DNA from: Ferrovibrio sp.
Lineage (GTDB): Bacteria > Pseudomonadota > Alphaproteobacteria > Ferrovibrionales > Ferrovibrionaceae
Direction of reading: 5' to 3'
Assembly (NCBI RefSeq): GCF_019636075.1
Contig: NZ_JAHBYG010000022.1
Span: 1-63,443 of the forward strand
Length of the DNA stretch: 63,443 nucleotides
A program made the position numbers and the translations under genes. Shown one piece after another: positions 44,200 to 52,501 of the stretch. How positions within the stretch are numbered: position 1 is the first letter of the stretch; every line of letters starts with the position of its first letter. The notes under the pieces were generated by a model. The model did not search any database. It saw only the letters and a list, made by a program, of their open reading frames with translations, and was not told the DNA's origin.

Positions 44200-44929
44200 C
44201 GTCGGTTTCCGACTCTGGCGGGATCTCTGCCGGTGCGATGGGTGCTGCATTGCAGATGCGGTCGCATGCATCGGCCATGGCATTCATCGCGGCTTCCACG
44301 CGCCGCGTGGCTTCCTCCACCGATTCCTGCGTGTCGCTCACATCGATGGGTTGGCCCCAGATCGTGATGCCGCGATTGAACGGCGCAGGCAGCAGGAAAC
44401 GATCCCACGAACGCAAGGCATGCCGGCGTGCCACGCCGTAGCAGATCGGCACGATGGGTACTTTGGCCAGCCGTGCTGCGGCCACCACGCCCATGCTGGC
44501 GCGCATACGCGGGCCGCGCGGGCCATCGGGCGTGAAGCCGATGCAATCGCCGCGTTTCAGGGTTTGCACGATGCCGCGCAGGGCCGCGCCGCCGCCCTTG
44601 TTCTGTCCGCGTTTGGCGGTTGAGCCGCGGATCGAGAGGATGCCGAAGCGATCCATCGCCCGGGCGATCAATTCGCCATCGCGATGCTGCGAGATCAACA
44701 CATGCATCTTGCGTTCGGTTTGCCAGGCGGGCGGCATCATCAGCAGGCGGCCATGCCAGAAGGCGACGATGCAAGGCTGGCCGCTTTCCCAGAATGGGCG
44801 GATATTCTCCTCGCCGCGGGTTTCCCAGCGCGAGGTGATGCGCACCAGCCGCACATACAACGCTATGATATCGGCGGCCAGCCGCACAGCCCAGGTGCTT
44901 TGCAGGGCGCGTTTTACCAGGCTTGCCAT
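44183..44929 (-). CDS. DUF374 lysophospholipid-acyltransferase-like protein
   Basis: A 248-residue protein of the DUF374 family, related to PlsC/LpxL acyltransferases. Motifs seen are IVAFWHGRLLMMP (the HG catalytic area), LISQHRDGELIARAM, GFTPDGPRGPRM and VPIVPICYGVARR. The exact acceptor is unknown, but the family is consistently found in lipid A clusters. In most alphaproteobacteria a waaA (Kdo transferase) gene lies between this gene and lpxK; here the two overlap directly and waaA is missing from the cluster. Confidence 0.87.
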   Translation of the reverse strand: MASLVKRALQSTWAVRLAADIIALYVRLVRITSRWETRGEENIRPFWESGQPCIVAFWHGRLLMMPPAWQTERKMHVLISQHRDGELIARAMDRFGILSIRGSTAKRGQNKGGGAALRGIVQTLKRGDCIGFTPDGPRGPRMRASMGVVAAARLAKVPIVPICYGVARRHALRSWDRFLLPAPFNRGITIWGQPIDVSDTQESVEEATRRVEAAMNAMADACDRICNAAPIAPAEIPPESETDDAARA

Positions 44930-44935
44930 GCGCCT

Positions 44936-46720
44936 CTAGCCCTGGCTGGCGAATTGCGTGGCGTGCAGGCGGGCGAACACGCCGCCCTGGCGCAGCAATT
45001 CGGCGGGGCTGCCTTGCTCGATCAGTTTACCCTTGTCGAGCACGAACACGATATCGGCATCCATCACGGTAGACAGCCGGTGGGCGATCACCAGGCTTGT
45101 GCGGCCCTGCATCAGCTTCGCCAGCGCCTGCTGGATCAGTTTTTCGCTTTCGCTGTCCAGCGCCGAAGTGGCTTCGTCCAGCAGCAGGATCGGCGCGTCG
45201 CGCAGCATGGCGCGGGCAATGGCGATACGCTGGCGCTGGCCGCCGGAAAGCTTCACGCCATTCTCGCCCACGCGGGTATCATAGCCTTGCGGCAGCGCGC
45301 GGATGAAATCATCGGCCGCAGCGGCCTTGGCGGCAGCTTCGATGGCGGCTTCGTCGGCGCCGGCACGGCCATAGGCGATGTTGGCGCGCACGGTATCGTC
45401 GAACAGCGTCAATTCCTGGCTCACCAGCGCAATCGAACGGCGCAGGCTGGCGATGGTGACGCTTTTCACATCCTGGTTGTCGATGCAGACGCTGCCCTGG
45501 TCGGCGTCGTAAAAGCGCGGGATCAGGTTGAGCAGCGTGGATTTGCCGGCGCCCGATGCGCCCACCAGCGCCGCTTTGCAGCCGGCCGGCACCACCAGAT
45601 CGATATCCACCAGCGCGGGATGTTGCGGATCATAAGCGAAATGCACGTGGCGCAGTGCGATCTCGCCGCGCGAAACCTGCAACGGCTTGGCATCAGGGGC
45701 ATCCACGATGGTGGCCGGTTGGTCCAGAACCGCAAACACGCGTTCGGCGGCGGCCAGGCCTTCCTGCAACGACACATTCATGGTGGAAAGCGATTTCAGC
45801 GGCTGATAAGCCATCAGCACGGCAGCAATGAAACTGCCCAACGTGCCCGGCGTTGTGGTGCCGGCAATGATCTGCTGGCCGCCGATGAAGGCCACGATGC
45901 CGATGGCGATGCCGCCCAATGCCTCGGTGCTGGGGCTGGCCGCCGCGCGGGCACGGATCACCTTCATCACATGCTCGAGGCGGTCTTCCACCGAACGGCG
46001 GGCGCGGTCGGTCTCGCGCTCTTCCATGCCGTAGGCTTTTACCAGACGGGCGCCTTCGAAGGTTTCCGACAGAATGGTGGTAAGGCGGCCGGTTTCTTCC
46101 TGGCTGCGCTTCGATCCCTTGCGGGTCTTGCGGCCCAGCCGGCGCGAGAAAATCGCCACCAACGGAAACACCACGCAGACCACCAGCGAGAGTTCCCAAT
46201 ATTGCATGAACATCACGATGGCCAGGAACAGCAGGCTGAGGCTGTCTTTCACCATGCCGGTGAGCGCCTTGCCCACGGCCTCGCGCAGCAATTGCGCATC
46301 GTAAAGGAAGCTGGCGATCAGCCTGCCGGAATGCACGCGATGCAGCCAGGCGAGATCGGCATGCATGAGTTTGGAATACATGCGGATCTGCGTATCGGCG
46401 ATGATGCGCTCGCCGAAACCACCCATGGTGGAGCTTTCCAGATAGCCGAAAATGCCTTTGATGACGGCAACGCCAACCACCATGGCCGGAATGGCATAAA
46501 GCCAATCGGGATTGCCGCGACCGAACAAGCCATCCAGGATCGGCTTCAACAGCCAGGCATTGCCGGCCGTGGCGGCAGCGACCACTCCCATGCTGAAGGC
46601 AGCCAGCAGCAGCGTGCCGAGATGCGGTCGCACATGTTCGGCCAACAATCGGCGGATCAGCCAGCCGGAACCGGCCGGACGGTCGGATGCGGCAGCGATG
46701 GGGAGCAGGGCGTCGCTCAA
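44936..46720 (-). CDS. msbA: Lipid A/phospholipid exporting ABC transporter
   Basis: A 594-residue half-transporter with an N-terminal six-helix permease domain (about residues 30-325) and a C-terminal ATPase. The ATPase has Walker A GASGAGKSTLLNLIP, signature LSGGQRQRIAIARAM, Walker B ILLLDEATSAL and the switch His in IAHRLSTV. It likely flips lipid A-core across the inner membrane, supported by its place at the head of a lipid A operon. A generic type I lipid/drug exporter is the alternative. A 34-bp tandem duplication lies 40 bases upstream. Confidence 0.88.
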   Translation of the reverse strand: MSDALLPIAAASDRPAGSGWLIRRLLAEHVRPHLGTLLLAAFSMGVVAAATAGNAWLLKPILDGLFGRGNPDWLYAIPAMVVGVAVIKGIFGYLESSTMGGFGERIIADTQIRMYSKLMHADLAWLHRVHSGRLIASFLYDAQLLREAVGKALTGMVKDSLSLLFLAIVMFMQYWELSLVVCVVFPLVAIFSRRLGRKTRKGSKRSQEETGRLTTILSETFEGARLVKAYGMEERETDRARRSVEDRLEHVMKVIRARAAASPSTEALGGIAIGIVAFIGGQQIIAGTTTPGTLGSFIAAVLMAYQPLKSLSTMNVSLQEGLAAAERVFAVLDQPATIVDAPDAKPLQVSRGEIALRHVHFAYDPQHPALVDIDLVVPAGCKAALVGASGAGKSTLLNLIPRFYDADQGSVCIDNQDVKSVTIASLRRSIALVSQELTLFDDTVRANIAYGRAGADEAAIEAAAKAAAADDFIRALPQGYDTRVGENGVKLSGGQRQRIAIARAMLRDAPILLLDEATSALDSESEKLIQQALAKLMQGRTSLVIAHRLSTVMDADIVFVLDKGKLIEQGSPAELLRQGGVFARLHATQFASQG

Positions 46721-46760
46721 CTTAAAAAGCTCGTGCTTTCAAAGGCATGGCCAGCCTATA

Positions 46761-46828
46761 GCATGCTGCCGCCCGTGGGGCCAGTGCGGCGGGAGCATGC
46801 TGCCGCCCGTGAGGCCGGTGCGGCGGGG
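46761..46828. repeat. 2 x 34-bp near-perfect tandem repeat upstream of msbA
   Basis: Two copies (46761-46794 and 46795-46828) of a GC-rich unit beginning GCATGCTGCCGCCCGTG and ending GTGCGGCGGG differ at only three positions. They lie between the gcrA terminator and the msbA start, in its probable 5' UTR or promoter. Confidence 0.9.
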
Positions 46829-46835
46829 GATAACG

Positions 46836-46881
46836 AAAAAGCCCCCCGGCTCGCTTAAAGGACGCTCCGGCGGGGCTTTTT
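46836..46881 (-). terminator. Rho-independent terminator of gcrA (possibly bidirectional)
   Basis: AAAAAGCCCC (46836-46845) and GGGGCTTTTT (46872-46881) form a 10-bp stem extended by CCGG pairs, with a long loop. It lies just past the gcrA stop and ends in a T-run on the minus strand. Confidence 0.85.
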
Positions 46882-46901
46882 GCAGAAAATATGGCTGAAA
46901 A

Positions 46902-47435
46902 TCAGGCGGCGTTGGCGGCCTTCACGGCTTCCACGGCACTTTCAGGATTCCAGTTGGTGTAGGCCTGGGCGCAATGTTCGGCGCAATAGGGTTTGCCGGG
47001 CAGCGCCACCTTGGTGCAGAAGTCGAATTCCGAGCTTTTCGGGTCGCCGATCGGCCATTTGCAGCGCGGACCGCTGGTGGGGGTGAGGGCGGCCAGCATG
47101 GCGGCGGAAAGCTGTTGCGTGGGCTTTTCGGGCGCCGGGGTGTGGCTGGCCGAGGGCTCGCGGGCGGCAGGGGCGGAGGCCCCCGAATTCACGCTCACGG
47201 CTGCCGGACGCGGCGCATGATGCTGAGCGTGATGATGTACCACGGGAGCCGGTTTCGGCGCCGCCGGTTTGTCGCTGCGCACAATCGGCGAGGCCCGCTT
47301 GGCCAGGCCGATGCGGTGGGCCTTGCCCACCACGGCGTTACGCGTCATGCCCAGCGCTTTGCCGATCTGCGTAATCGACTGCCCGGTTTCCCAGAGCTGC
47401 TCGAGCATCTTAATCTTTTCGTCAGTCCACACCAT
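46902..47435 (-). CDS. gcrA: Cell-cycle regulator GcrA
   Basis: A 177-residue alphaproteobacterial cell-cycle factor that binds RNA polymerase-sigma70 and acts at promoters carrying CcrM-methylated GANTC sites. The DNA-binding N-terminus is MVWTDEKIKMLEQLWETG, then SITQIGKALGMTRNAVVGKAHRIGL. A His/Pro/Ala-rich linker (about residues 55-115) leads to the sigma-binding C-terminus CKWPIGDPKSSEFDFC...GKPYCAEHC. Start ATG 47435 aligns with the family start; longer in-frame extension runs into the upstream regulatory repeats. Upstream lie a DnaA box and six phased GANTC sites, fitting the known DnaA control of gcrA in Caulobacter. Confidence 0.95.
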   Translation of the reverse strand: MVWTDEKIKMLEQLWETGQSITQIGKALGMTRNAVVGKAHRIGLAKRASPIVRSDKPAAPKPAPVVHHHAQHHAPRPAAVSVNSGASAPAAREPSASHTPAPEKPTQQLSAAMLAALTPTSGPRCKWPIGDPKSSEFDFCTKVALPGKPYCAEHCAQAYTNWNPESAVEAVKAANAA

Positions 47436-47470
47436 ATCTAGCCCCCGTCTCACGACCCAGACCCAAGATG

Positions 47471-47500
47471 AAGTAAGCATTGCCGGGGCCGAATGGTCAA
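47471..47500 (-). promoter_or_regulatory. Candidate gcrA promoter
   Basis: On the minus strand TTGACC (plus 47500-47495) is followed after 18 bases by TTACTT (plus 47476-47471), about 36 bases before the gcrA ATG. The -10 is weak, so this is tentative. Confidence 0.35.
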
Positions 47501-47514
47501 TCCGGCTTAAGGCC

Positions 47515-47523
47515 TTATCCACA
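47515..47523 (+). promoter_or_regulatory. Perfect DnaA box upstream of gcrA
   Basis: TTATCCACA matches the strong DnaA box consensus TTATNCACA exactly. It lies about 15 bp above the candidate gcrA -35 element and one base from the GANTC array. Confidence 0.75.
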
Positions 47524-47524
47524 A

Positions 47525-47582
47525 GATTCTCCCGAGTCGCCTCCGAGTCGCTGTGGATTCGCGATAGAGTCGAGGTGGATTC
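47525..47582. repeat. Array of six helically phased GANTC methylation sites
   Basis: GANTC occurs at 47525, 47534, 47545, 47556, 47567 and 47578 (alternating GATTC and GAGTC), with steps of 9, 11, 11, 11 and 11 bp. The last five form a degenerate 11-bp direct repeat of the form GANTCGMNNNN, in which only GANTC and the next base or two are preserved. These are CcrM-type methylation sites, between divergent gcrA and zwf. Confidence 0.92.
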
Positions 47583-47624
47583 GACCCATTGCAGCCGCCG
47601 CATGGGCATGACAGGCTGCCGGTT

Positions 47625-49100
47625 ATGGCTAATCCAGGCGGTTCCTTCTCCTTCGATATCGTGGTGTTCGGCGCAACCGGCGACCTGTCGCTACGCAAGC
47701 TGTTGCCGGCCCTGTTTCTGCGCGATGCCGCCGGGCAACTGGAGCCCGATGCCCGCATTCTGGGCGCGGCCCGCCAGCCGCTGCCCCAGGCCGAATTCCG
47801 CGCCCTGGCCGCCCAGGCGCTGGACCGCCATTTGCCGGCTGGCGCTTTCGATAAGGATGTCTGGGCGCGTTTCGAGGCGCGGCTGGAATATCTCGCCCTG
47901 GATGTTGAGCAGCCTGAGGATTACGCCAAGTTGGCGAAATGGCTGCGGCTCGATTGTGGGCAGGTGACCGTTTATTACCTGGCGGTGGCGCCGCGTTTCT
48001 TCGGCCCGATCTGCCGCCAGCTCGGCGCGGCCGGACTGAACCTGCCCTGTGCACGCGTTGTGCTGGAAAAGCCCATCGGCAAGGATTCGGCCTCCGCCAA
48101 GGCGATCAACGACGCGGTGGGCGCGGTCTTCCCGGAAGAACAGGTTTTCCGCATCGACCATTATCTCGGCAAGGAGACGGTGCAGAACCTTATGGCGCTG
48201 CGCTTTGCCAATTCGCTGTTCGAGCCGATCTGGCATCGCGGCGTGATCGACCATGTGCAGATGACCGTGGCCGAAAATATCGGCGTGGAAAAGCGCGGCG
48301 GGTATTACGACCAGTCGGGTGCGCTGCGCGACATGGTGCAGAATCATCTGCTGCAGCTGCTTTGCCTTGTGGCCATGGAACCTCCGGTGGCTTTCGAGGC
48401 CGATGCGGTGCGCGATGAAAAGCTGAAGGTGCTGCAGGCGCTGCATCGCATCGGCGAGCGCGATGTGGCGATAAAGACCGTGCGTGGCCAGTATTCTGCC
48501 GGCGCGGTGAATGGTGGCGCCGTACCCGGTTATGCCGAGGAAGTGGAGCGGCCCGAAACCAGCACCGAAACCTTTGTGGTGGTGAAGGCCGAGATCGAGA
48601 ATTGGCGCTGGGCCGGCGTGCCGTTCTATCTGCGCACCGGCAAGCGGCTACCGCAGCGGCGCTCGGAAATCGTGATCCAGTTCCGCCCGGTGCCGCATCT
48701 GATTTTCCCCGGTGCCAGCCGCGATGTGGTGGCCAACCGGCTGGTGATACGGTTGCAACCCGATGAGGGCATCTCGCTGCATATGATGGCCAAGGTGCCG
48801 GGCCCGGGCGGCCTGCGTCTGCGCCAGGCGCCGTTGAACCTCAGCTTCGCCGAGACATTCCAGGATCGCCAACCCGATGCTTATGAACGGCTGCTGATGG
48901 ATGTGGTGCGCGGCAATCCCATGCTGTTCATGCGCCGCGACGAGGTAGAGGCCGCCTGGCATTGGGTGGAGCCTATCCTGGCCGGCTGGGATGCCCAGGG
49001 CGATGCACCCAAACACTACACCGCCGGTTCCTGGGGCCCATCGGCAGCCATCGGGCTGATCGAGCGCGATGGCCGCACCTGGCATGAAGACATGCGCTGA
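47625..49100 (+). CDS. zwf: Glucose-6-phosphate 1-dehydrogenase
   Basis: Oxidises glucose-6-phosphate to 6-phosphogluconolactone with NADP(+), the entry to the pentose phosphate and Entner-Doudoroff routes. The product is 491 residues, with the dinucleotide motif VVFGATGDLSLRKLLPAL and the active-site signature RIDHYLGKETVQNLMALRF. ATG 47625 is preferred (MANPGGSFSFDIVVFG); a TTG at 47589 would add 12 residues. No pgl or edd follows; the next gene is regB. Its upstream region is shared with gcrA. Confidence 0.95.
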   Translation: MANPGGSFSFDIVVFGATGDLSLRKLLPALFLRDAAGQLEPDARILGAARQPLPQAEFRALAAQALDRHLPAGAFDKDVWARFEARLEYLALDVEQPEDYAKLAKWLRLDCGQVTVYYLAVAPRFFGPICRQLGAAGLNLPCARVVLEKPIGKDSASAKAINDAVGAVFPEEQVFRIDHYLGKETVQNLMALRFANSLFEPIWHRGVIDHVQMTVAENIGVEKRGGYYDQSGALRDMVQNHLLQLLCLVAMEPPVAFEADAVRDEKLKVLQALHRIGERDVAIKTVRGQYSAGAVNGGAVPGYAEEVERPETSTETFVVVKAEIENWRWAGVPFYLRTGKRLPQRRSEIVIQFRPVPHLIFPGASRDVVANRLVIRLQPDEGISLHMMAKVPGPGGLRLRQAPLNLSFAETFQDRQPDAYERLLMDVVRGNPMLFMRRDEVEAAWHWVEPILAGWDAQGDAPKHYTAGSWGPSAAIGLIERDGRTWHEDMR

Positions 49101-49112
49101 AAAGGCTGGGCG

Positions 49113-50489
49113 ATGAGCAGCCTGGCGCCGGATTTCGTGAAAACCCTGGTCAACCGCTTCACGCTTGATCGTGAAACCGAAGAGGATTCCGCCGGCCGGG
49201 TGCGCCTACAAACCCTGGTGGTGCTGCGCTGGATTGCCATCGTGGGCCAGTTGCTGGCGCTGTTGTTCGTGCATTTCGGCATCGGTTTCCGCTTGCCGTT
49301 GCTGTCCTGCCTGCTGGTGGTGGGCGTATCGGCGGCGCTGAATATTGCACTTTTCCTTATCTATCCGAGCGCCAAGCGGCTCAGCGAACGTGGCGCCGCC
49401 GGCTATCTCGGCTTCGATCTGGCGCAGCTTGCCGCGCTACTCTATCTCACCGGCGGCGTGGAGAATCCCTTTGCGCTGCTGATCCTGGTGCCGGTAACCA
49501 TCTCGGCCACCATTCTCAGCTTGCGATCCACCGTGCTGTTGGGCCTGCAGGCCTTTGTGCTGATCGGCGTGCTGGCACTGTGGCATCTGCCGTTGCCTTG
49601 GGACCAGGGCGGGCTTGCGCTGCCCTTCACCTACAAGATGGGTGCCTTCGTGGCGCTGGTGCTGGGCATGCTGTTCATCGCTGCCTATGCCTGGCAGGTG
49701 GCCGAGGAAGCCCGCCGCATGTCGGATGCGCTAACCGCAACCCAGATGGCCTTGGCGCGCGAACAGCAGGTGTCGGCGCTGGGCGGTCTGGCGGCTGCGG
49801 CGGCGCATGAGCTCGGCAGTCCGCTTGGCACCATTGCCGTTGTGGCCAAGGAACTCAGCCGCGAGATCGAGCCAGACGATCCGCTGGCGGAGGATATCGG
49901 CCTGCTGCTCAGCCAGGCCCAGCGCTGCCGTGAAATATTGGCGCGTATTTCGCGCCGGCCGGAAGAGCAGGGCGATGGCGAGGCTTTTGCCGATCTGGGC
50001 ATCGCCAATCTGCTCACCATGGCTGCCGATCCCTGGCGCCGGCAGGGTGTAACCTTCAGCGTGCAGTTGAAAGGCAGCGGCGAGGCGCCCAACTTGCCGC
50101 GCCGGCCCGAGATCGTGCAGGGCCTGAGCAATCTGTTTCAGAATGCCATGGAATTCGCTCGCAGCGAGGTGGTGGCGGAAGTGGATTGGGATGCCGAGCG
50201 GATTCGGGTGGATATCCTCGATGATGGCCCGGGCATGAATGTGGATATTCTCTCCGCCCTGGGCGAGCCATACACCACCAGCCGGCCGGAAGCCGGCGGC
50301 ATGGGCCTGGGTGTTTTCATTTCGATGAATCTGTTGCGGCGCAGCGGCGCCAGTGTGGGATTCTCCAATCGGCGCGGCGGCGGCGCCCAGGTGCGCGTCA
50401 CATGGCCGCGCCAACAACTGGCGAAAGCCTGGGCCAAGGCGGTTATGGGGGTTGCGTCGCCCGACGCCTCGGGTACATTGCCGCCATGA
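49113..50489 (+). CDS. regB: Redox sensor histidine kinase RegB/PrrB/ActS
   Basis: A 458-residue membrane kinase with six N-terminal helices. The ubiquinone-binding loop is GGVENPFALL. The diagnostic H-box AAAHELGSPLGTIAVVAKEL has phospho-acceptor His232, and the redox-active Cys occurs in QAQRCREILARIS. The ATPase domain has LSNLFQNAMEFA and MGLGVFISMNLL. It senses quinone-pool redox state and phosphorylates RegA. Its stop overlaps the regA ATG (ATGA). Confidence 0.95.
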   Translation: MSSLAPDFVKTLVNRFTLDRETEEDSAGRVRLQTLVVLRWIAIVGQLLALLFVHFGIGFRLPLLSCLLVVGVSAALNIALFLIYPSAKRLSERGAAGYLGFDLAQLAALLYLTGGVENPFALLILVPVTISATILSLRSTVLLGLQAFVLIGVLALWHLPLPWDQGGLALPFTYKMGAFVALVLGMLFIAAYAWQVAEEARRMSDALTATQMALAREQQVSALGGLAAAAAHELGSPLGTIAVVAKELSREIEPDDPLAEDIGLLLSQAQRCREILARISRRPEEQGDGEAFADLGIANLLTMAADPWRRQGVTFSVQLKGSGEAPNLPRRPEIVQGLSNLFQNAMEFARSEVVAEVDWDAERIRVDILDDGPGMNVDILSALGEPYTTSRPEAGGMGLGVFISMNLLRRSGASVGFSNRRGGGAQVRVTWPRQQLAKAWAKAVMGVASPDASGTLPP

Positions 50490-51013
50490 GCGATATGAGC
50501 CTGTTGATCGTCGATGACGACGAACCGCTGCGCCAGCGCCTGGCTAGGGCGATGGAAAAGCGTGGCTATGCCGTGCAGACCGCCGAATCGGTGGCTGTTG
50601 GCATCCAGCTCGCCCGCAGCCGCCCGCCCGCCTATGCGGTGGTTGATCTTAAACTGACCGATGGCAATGGCCTGGATGTGGTGAGTGCGATTCGTGCCGT
50701 GCGCCAGGATGCCCGCGTGGTGATGCTGACCGGCTATGGCAATATCGCCACTGCCGTGGCTGCCGTGAAGGCGGGGGCGGTGGATTACCTGCCCAAACCC
50801 GCCGATGCAGATGATGTGGATCGTGCGCTGCGCGCCGGCAATGCCGCGCATCCGGCGCCGCCCGAGGAGCCGATGTCGGCCGAGCGGGTGCGTTGGGAGC
50901 ATATCCAGCGGGTGTTCGAGCTTTGCGACCGCAATGTGTCGGAAACCGCGCGGCGTTTGAAGATGCATCGCCGCACCCTGCAACGCATCCTGGCCAAGCG
51001 CTCGCCGCAATAG
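50486..51013 (+). CDS. regA: Redox response regulator RegA/PrrA/ActR
   Basis: A 175-residue regulator with a receiver domain (LLIVDDDEPLRQRL; phospho-acceptor Asp54 in VVDLKLTDG; conserved Thr in VMLTGYG; Lys in YLPKPAD). A Fis-type C-terminal HTH (NVSETARRLKMHRRTLQRIL) is almost invariant in RegA homologs. It controls photosynthesis, respiration, carbon or nitrogen fixation genes depending on the species. It is coupled to regB. In this window it lies directly before hldE, from which only 4 bases separate it. Confidence 0.95.
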   Translation: MSDMSLLIVDDDEPLRQRLARAMEKRGYAVQTAESVAVGIQLARSRPPAYAVVDLKLTDGNGLDVVSAIRAVRQDARVVMLTGYGNIATAVAAVKAGAVDYLPKPADADDVDRALRAGNAAHPAPPEEPMSAERVRWEHIQRVFELCDRNVSETARRLKMHRRTLQRILAKRSPQ

Positions 51014-51017
51014 GCGT

Positions 51018-52496
51018 ATGACCCACACCCCGCCCGATCCCGATGGCCTGAAAGCCGCCCGTATCCTGGTGGTGGGCGACGCCATGCTGGATCGCTTTGT
51101 CTATGGCGATGTGGACCGCATCTCGCCGGAAGCGCCGATTCCGGTGATGCGGGCCGCGCGCGATATCGTGATGGCCGGCGGCGCCGGCAATGTGGCGCGC
51201 AATATCGCAGCGCTTGGCGCACGTTGCGTGCTGGTGGCCCTGGTGGGCGATGACGCGGCGGCGCAGGAATTGAACGATGCCTTGCAGGTGCCCGGCATCG
51301 AGGCTCTGCTGGTGGTGGATCCCGAGCGGCCCACGGCGGAGAAGATTCGCTTTATCGGCGGGCGGCAGCAATTGCTGCGCGTGGATCGCGAACGCGTGGC
51401 CGCACCGGGCCGGGACGCGCAGGGCACGCTGATTGATGCCGCGCTCGAAGCGCTGGATCAGGCAGATGCGGTGATTCTTTCCGATTATGCCAAGGGTGTG
51501 GTGAATGATGCGCTGCTGGCGGCGTTGATACCGGCTGCGGCCAAGGCCGGAAAGCCCGTGCTGGTGGATCCCAAGGGCACCGATTTCACCCGCTATCGCG
51601 GCGCCACCTTGCTCAAGCCCAACCGCAAGGAGGCCACCTTGGCCAGCGGCCTGCCCTGCGGCAGCGACGACGAGGCACTGGCTGCTGCAAACAAGCTGAT
51701 CGAGTCCTGTGGCGTGGCCCATGTGTTGATCACGCGCGGCGGCGGCGGCATGACGTTGGCCGGAGCCGATGGCTCGGCACTGCATCTGGCCACCGAGGCG
51801 CGCGAAGTGTTCGATGTATCGGGTGCCGGCGATACGGTGATTGCCACCTTGGCTCTGGCCATGGCGGTGAAGCACGACCTACCCATGGCGGCAAAGCTTG
51901 CCAATGCGGCGGCTGGCATCGTGGTGGGCAAGGTCGGCACGGCCACGGTGCAGCCCGAGGAATTGCGCGCCGCTTTGCATATGCCCGATCCCCATGGCAT
52001 CGAGGCCAAGATCGCCGATCTGCCGCGTGCCAAGGCGCTGGTGGCAACCTGGCGCGGCCGTGGCGAGCGGATCGGTTTTACCAATGGCGGTTTCGATCTG
52101 CTGCATGCCGGGCATCTCACCTTGCTGAGCGAGGCGCGCAGCCTGTGCGACCGGCTGATCGTGGCGATCAATTCCGATGCCGGCATCCGCAAAAGCAAGG
52201 GGCCGAACCGGCCGGTGCAGGACCAGGTGCATCGCGCCCGCCTGCTGGCCAGCCTGGCTTTTGTGGATATGGTGATCGTGTTCGACGATGAAACCCCGAT
52301 CCCGCTGCTGGAGGCTTTGCGCCCCGACCTGCTGATCAAGGGCGGCGATTATGGCCTGGATGGCGTGGTGGGCGCCGATCTGGTGCGCAGTTATGGCGGC
52401 GAGGTGCGGGTTTCGGCGGAAATACCGGGCCTGCATACCAGCAATATCATCGCCAAGCTGAAAGCCGGCGACGATATCGCAAAGCAGAAAAGCTGA
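51018..52496 (+). CDS. hldE: Bifunctional heptose-7-phosphate kinase / heptose-1-phosphate adenylyltransferase
   Basis: A 492-residue two-domain enzyme of ADP-heptose synthesis for lipopolysaccharide inner core. The N-terminal PfkB-type kinase has GDAMLDRFVYGDVDRISPEAP, AGGAGNVARNIAALGA and DVSGAGDTVIATL. The C-terminal nucleotidyltransferase has GGFDLLHAGHLTLLSEA (HXGH) and later LIKGGDYGLDGVVG. Companion genes gmhA, gmhB and hldD are not adjacent. It is followed after 5 bases by an FAD oxidoreductase. Confidence 0.95.
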   Translation: MTHTPPDPDGLKAARILVVGDAMLDRFVYGDVDRISPEAPIPVMRAARDIVMAGGAGNVARNIAALGARCVLVALVGDDAAAQELNDALQVPGIEALLVVDPERPTAEKIRFIGGRQQLLRVDRERVAAPGRDAQGTLIDAALEALDQADAVILSDYAKGVVNDALLAALIPAAAKAGKPVLVDPKGTDFTRYRGATLLKPNRKEATLASGLPCGSDDEALAAANKLIESCGVAHVLITRGGGGMTLAGADGSALHLATEAREVFDVSGAGDTVIATLALAMAVKHDLPMAAKLANAAAGIVVGKVGTATVQPEELRAALHMPDPHGIEAKIADLPRAKALVATWRGRGERIGFTNGGFDLLHAGHLTLLSEARSLCDRLIVAINSDAGIRKSKGPNRPVQDQVHRARLLASLAFVDMVIVFDDETPIPLLEALRPDLLIKGGDYGLDGVVGADLVRSYGGEVRVSAEIPGLHTSNIIAKLKAGDDIAKQKS

Positions 52497-52501
52497 GCGA
52501 C

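Noticed and set aside
44684..46858. 724-codon plus-strand frame opposite msbA and DUF374
   Set aside because: Antisense shadow rich in His, Gln and Ala with no recognised fold; both genes on the minus strand are certain.
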